Source: Bacteroidota bacterium (GTDB lineage: Bacteria > Bacteroidota > Bacteroidia > B-17B0 > B-17BO). From it: 10,711 nt of DNA. Positions 8,172 to 10,711 of this stretch are shown here, piece by piece (the stretch's first letter is position 1; the number at the start of each line of letters is the position of its first letter). Both the position numbers and the translations under genes were made by a program. The notes below the pieces were generated by a model. That model had not been told where the DNA came from, searched no databases, and saw nothing but the letters and a program-made list of their open reading frames with translations. The stretch is taken from contig JANXRU010000086.1 in assembly GCA_025356715.1 (NCBI GenBank), positions 1 through 10,711 of the forward strand, written 5' to 3'.

Positions 8172-8200
8172 AATACTTTTTTACTTTACGAATTTAAGGT

Positions 8201-8208
8201 TATTTTTG
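8201..8208 (+). promoter_or_regulatory. Putative -7 element for saccharopine dehydrogenase
   Basis: TATTTTTG matches TAnnTTTG and ends 15 bp before the ATG at 8224, implying a very short leader. A T-rich stretch lies near the -33 position (8177-8182), but there is no exact TTTG. The element sits only a few bases from the opposing candidate at 8213-8220, so the two promoters would overlap. Confidence 0.4.
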
Positions 8209-8212
8209 CGTA

Positions 8213-8220
8213 CAAATATT
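8213..8220 (-). promoter_or_regulatory. Putative -7 element for the DUF4476 operon
   Basis: The minus strand reads AATATTTG, one mismatch from TAnnTTTG, 41 bp upstream of the DUF4476 ATG at 8171. It is the best candidate promoter for the whole cluster. There is no clear -33 element, so confidence is low. Confidence 0.3.
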
Positions 8221-8223
8221 ATT

Positions 8224-9555
8224 ATGAACAGAATATTAATTATAGGCGCTGGACGCTCATCATCAAGTTTAATTGATTATTTATTATCTAACGCCGAAAA
8301 GCACCAATGGCATATTACCATTGCAGATGCAAATGCGGCGGCTGTAGAACCTAAAATAGCAAACTATAAGAATATGGCAAAGGCAGTAGCTTTTGATGTA
8401 ACTAACGAAACCTTGCGAGCATCATTAATTGCAGAATCTGATTTTGTGATATCTATGTTACCTGCTTTTATGCATGGTGATGTAGCGCGCGATTGTGTTC
8501 GCTTAGGCAAACACCTTGCTACAGCTAGTTATGTGAGCGACGTGATGAAAGAATTAGACGCGGAAGCCAAACAAAAAAACTTAATTTTATTGAACGAATG
8601 TGGCTTAGATCCTGGTATTGACCATGCTTCGGCCATGAAAGTCATTGATGAAATAAAAGATAAAGGTGGAAAAATTACCAGCTTTAAATCGTTTTGCGGA
8701 GGCTTGGTTGCGCCCGAAAGTAACGACAATCCGTGGGGATATAAATTTAGTTGGAATCCCCGTAATGTGATATTAGCAGGACAAGGTGTGGCTCAATTCA
8801 TCGAAGAAGGACAATTAAAATTTATTCCTTACAATCGTTTATATAAACAAATTTGCACCATTGATGTGGATGGATACGGACAGTTTGATGCGTATGCTAA
8901 CCGTGATAGTATTGGTTATAAGGAGCCTTATGGTTTAAATGATGCACACGATATGTTACGCGGAACCTTACGTATGCCAGGCTATTGCAAAGCATGGAAT
9001 GTGTTTGTGAAATTAGGATTAACCGACGATTCCTATAAAATTAAGCATGCCAATACTATGACTTATACCGATTTATTAAACTCTTTTTTACCATTAGGAA
9101 AAGAAAGTGTTAAAGATAAATTAGTGGCCTTTATGGGTGCGGATATGGATGCTGGGGTTATGACTAAATTAGAGTATTTAGAATTATTTTCGAATAAAGC
9201 CATTACCTTAAAAGAAGGTTCTCCTGCTGAGTTATTGCAACAACTGTTAGAAGAAAAATGGTTGCTTAAAAAAGGAGATAAAGATATGATTGTGATGCAA
9301 CATCAATTTGAATATGAATTGAATGGGAAATCTCATAAAATAAATTCATCACTCGTTGTAATAGGTGATGATGAAGTGCACACGGCTATGGCCAAAACTG
9401 TAGGCTTACCATTAGCCATCTCTGTTAAAAATTTTTTAACAAATAAATTCAAATTGTATGGTGTGCAAATTCCTATTGTTAAAGCTATATACGAACCTAT
9501 GCTCGAAGAGTTAGAAACCTTAGGTTTAGTGTTTGTAGAGAAGGAAGTTGGCTAA
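8224..9555 (+). CDS. Saccharopine dehydrogenase (glutamate-forming, Lys9/AASS-type)
   Basis: The 443-residue product begins with a Rossmann nucleotide-binding motif, ILIIGAGRSSSS (4-15). It carries signatures of the saccharopine dehydrogenase domain of lysine-degrading AASS/LKR-SDH and of yeast Lys9: NECGLDPGIDH (124-134), SFCGGLVAPESNDNPWGYKF (156-175) followed by SWNPR, RGTLRMPGY (246-254) and GDKDMIVMQH (351-360). These enzymes oxidise saccharopine with NAD(P)+ to 2-aminoadipate semialdehyde and glutamate in the cytoplasm. In Bacteroidota the lysine-catabolic use is most likely; no lysine-ketoglutarate reductase is seen nearby. I start at 8224 because an in-frame ATG at 8125 would add 33 residues before the Rossmann strand and run into the opposite gene. 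A carboxynorspermidine synthase is the main alternative but fits the motifs less well. Confidence 0.9.
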   Translation: MNRILIIGAGRSSSSLIDYLLSNAEKHQWHITIADANAAAVEPKIANYKNMAKAVAFDVTNETLRASLIAESDFVISMLPAFMHGDVARDCVRLGKHLATASYVSDVMKELDAEAKQKNLILLNECGLDPGIDHASAMKVIDEIKDKGGKITSFKSFCGGLVAPESNDNPWGYKFSWNPRNVILAGQGVAQFIEEGQLKFIPYNRLYKQICTIDVDGYGQFDAYANRDSIGYKEPYGLNDAHDMLRGTLRMPGYCKAWNVFVKLGLTDDSYKIKHANTMTYTDLLNSFLPLGKESVKDKLVAFMGADMDAGVMTKLEYLELFSNKAITLKEGSPAELLQQLLEEKWLLKKGDKDMIVMQHQFEYELNGKSHKINSSLVVIGDDEVHTAMAKTVGLPLAISVKNFLTNKFKLYGVQIPIVKAIYEPMLEELETLGLVFVEKEVG

Positions 9556-9579
9556 GTTATGATTAGTAATAAAAAGTAA

Positions 9580-9638
9580 AGAAAAATTTATTCAAGACAA
9601 TGTGTTCTTTTATTCTGGTATTACAGACAAATTTTTCT
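9580..9638. repeat. 10-bp inverted repeat between saccharopine dehydrogenase and the GNAT remnant
   Basis: AGAAAAATTT (9580-9589) and AAATTTTTCT (9629-9638) are perfect inverted copies separated by 39 bp. The arms are entirely AT-rich except for one G/C pair. The loop is long and no canonical terminator stem is present, so a function is doubtful. The rest of 9556-9670 holds no gene. Confidence 0.35.
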
Positions 9639-9670
9639 GAAAATAACGGAGTATATAAAAAAATAATATC

Positions 9671-10027
9671 GTGAAGACACAAACATTTCAAATAGATAGA
9701 CTCATTACGGATAGATTGATTCTTAATCCGGTTACAATACAGATTTGCAAAAAAATAGCAAATAATGATTTTAGCGATTTAAATAAAATGGGATTTAAAA
9801 AAGGAAAAAGTTGGCCAGATAGTGGCGTTATCGAAACTTTACCTAAAATAATTCATAATTTATCTAAAGTTGAATCACCAACAGGTTTTGAGTCGTGGAT
9901 GATTATTAAAAAAGATACATTAGAAATAATTGGCGACTTAGGATTTAAGGGGTTTAATGAAGTAGAAGAAAATATTGATATTGGATATGGTATTATAAAA
10001 GAAGAGAGAAGAAAAGGTTATACGTAA
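9671..10027 (+). pseudogene. GNAT (RimJ/RimL-type) acetyltransferase, truncated after motif A
   Basis: The frame starts with GTG and encodes 118 residues. The N-terminus has the RimJ/RimL-like start (IDRLITDRLILNPV, 8-21). Later come ESWMIIKKDTLEIIGDLGFKG (74-94) and IDIGYGIIKEERRKGYT (102-118). The last stretch is the β4 strand and the R/Q-x-x-G-x-A/G acetyl-CoA pyrophosphate loop (R113-x-x-G116-Y-T). Family members are usually 165-185 residues, so the α3 helix, β5 and the rest of the acyl-CoA site are missing. No other frame after 10022 restores a GNAT sequence. I infer a 3'-truncated gene remnant, unlikely to be active. No start-proximal Shine-Dalgarno site is visible. Confidence 0.75.
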
Positions 10028-10284
10028 GCGACCATGCCCGAATCGAACAAAATTATTAAAGATTTGGCTAAGATTTAGCATGTTAAGTTTTTGTAATTTT
10101 TTGGTTCTGATTCTTAAAATGCCCCCTCTCTAATAATAATGTCCCTGTCTTATCCTATCTAAAATGGCAAAACAATAACCTCGTAAAATCACTTATATTC
10201 AATAGTTTTCGACCCTAATTTAGGGCGCCCCCTATCTTAATTTTAGGAGCAACGAGAGCCCAAATAGGATTAGCTTTGGGTTAT
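10028..10284. other. Gene-free interval with small hairpins
   Basis: No convincing coding frame is seen on either strand over 257 bp. Three short inverted repeats are present: GCTAA/TTAGC with a 3-nt loop (10067-10079), CCCTAA/TTAGGG with a 1-nt centre (10213-10225), and CCCAAA/TTTGGG with a 10-nt loop (10259-10280). The first is followed some bases later by T-runs and could be a weak terminator in the plus direction. The last lies 5-26 bp past the minus-strand stop at 10285 but has no following U-tract. Codon-like bias is absent, fitting decayed or non-coding DNA after the truncated GNAT frame. Confidence 0.6.
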
Positions 10285-10711
10285 CTAAATTTTGTTTATT
10301 AATTCTATCAAAGCTGGTCGTCTTTTATATTTTTCTCTAAACTCATTTATTAAGTAATTTATGTTATGATTGGGCGTAATGGCTTTTAACCGCTTTATAG
10401 CTTTACAAGCAATAACATAATGACTTCTGTCTACATTTTTTTCTAAATAATTTCGTATACTTCTTTCATAAAGTGCAATTAATTGGCTATGGAAATGCTC
10501 ATTTAATATAACTTCGTAGCTTGCTAATAATTCAAAGCTTGCAAATTCAGTTATTGTAGTTAATAAATTTTCCCATTGTTGTTCTTCAAAATATACTTTA
10601 GCAATTGTATCGTAAGGTTTTCGCCAATGGGTTGAACTATTTAATTTTTGTAATGTTTCCTTAATAATATTTTGCCATTCTTGGCTTGTAGTGTTTTTCT
10701 TAACAATATTG
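10285..10711 (-). CDS. C-terminal part of a SWIM zinc-finger family-like protein (5' end outside window)
   Basis: On the minus strand a frame enters from the right edge at 10710 and runs 141 codons to a TAG at 10285-10287. The peptide is helical and TPR-like: IAKVYFEEQQWENLL (about 40-54), then LIALYERSIRNYLEKNVDR, YVIACKAIKRLKAI and a terminal EFREKYKRRPALIELINKI. The 'Y..A...IKRL' segment followed by 'F..KYKRRPAL..EL' is what I recognise at the extreme C-terminus of SWIM zinc-finger domain proteins of unknown function. The zinc finger itself would lie upstream, outside the window, so the family name is tentative. Coding is well supported by the open frame and amino-acid composition. Confidence 0.65.
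   Translation of the reverse strand, partial: NIVKKNTTSQEWQNIIKETLQKLNSSTHWRKPYDTIAKVYFEEQQWENLLTTITEFASFELLASYEVILNEHFHSQLIALYERSIRNYLEKNVDRSHYVIACKAIKRLKAITPNHNINYLINEFREKYKRRPALIELINKI

Noticed and set aside
8125..8223. A 33-residue N-terminal extension of saccharopine dehydrogenase from an upstream in-frame ATG
   Set aside because: It precedes the Rossmann strand, overlaps the start of the opposite gene and the promoter region, and has no family counterpart. The ATG at 8224 places ILIIGAG at the expected position.
9580..9638. A rho-independent terminator after saccharopine dehydrogenase
   Set aside because: The inverted arms are AT-only apart from one pair, and the loop is 39 nt, too long and weak for a typical terminator.
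10028..10105. A tRNA gene on the minus strand
   Set aside because: Only a T-loop-like sequence and a short 3' flank are present. The 5' half of the T stem, the anticodon arm and a pairing acceptor strand are all missing.

Overview
The window looks like chromosomal DNA from a member of the Bacteroidota, probably a Flavobacteriales-like lineage. The DNA is AT-rich. Genes lack clear Shine-Dalgarno sites, TAnnTTTG-type -7 promoter elements lie upstream of starts, and two families typical of the phylum occur: a DUF4476 protein and a giant secreted adhesin with Ig-like repeats. No mobile element, CRISPR array or rRNA/tRNA gene is supported.

Layout. Positions 1-4399 (minus) hold the first 1466 codons of a very large secreted protein that continues past the left edge. 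It has a signal peptide, a conserved Bacteroidota N-terminal module, a glycine-rich domain, and then an array of 69-72-residue Cys-containing Ig-like repeats. The array is built as a strict three-unit super-repeat (A-B-C, 207+210+210 nt). Upstream of it, on the same strand, lies a tight four-gene cluster read from 8171 down to 4458: a secreted DUF4476 protein, a DUF423 membrane protein, an EamA/DMT transporter and a GT-C-like polytopic membrane protein. The first three are joined by TAATG and ATGA overlaps, and the fourth follows after 8 bp.

A 52-bp divergent intergenic region separates this cluster from a plus-strand saccharopine dehydrogenase (8224-9555; lysine catabolism, glutamate-forming type). 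Next comes a GNAT acetyltransferase reading frame that stops right after its acetyl-CoA-binding motif (9671-10027), so it is probably a gene remnant. About 257 bp with no gene follow. On the minus strand, 10285-10711 is the C-terminal part of a protein resembling the tail of SWIM zinc-finger family proteins.

How the parts relate: the adhesin and the envelope/membrane cluster share a strand and are only 58 bp apart, so joint expression is possible. A promoter-like element just upstream of the adhesin suggests it can also be transcribed alone. The most noteworthy signal is the phase-locked triplet architecture of the adhesin repeat array. It comes with near-absence of charged residues and a 203-bp, about 98.5% identical internal duplication. 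I do not see convincing evidence of a new defence or mobile system.
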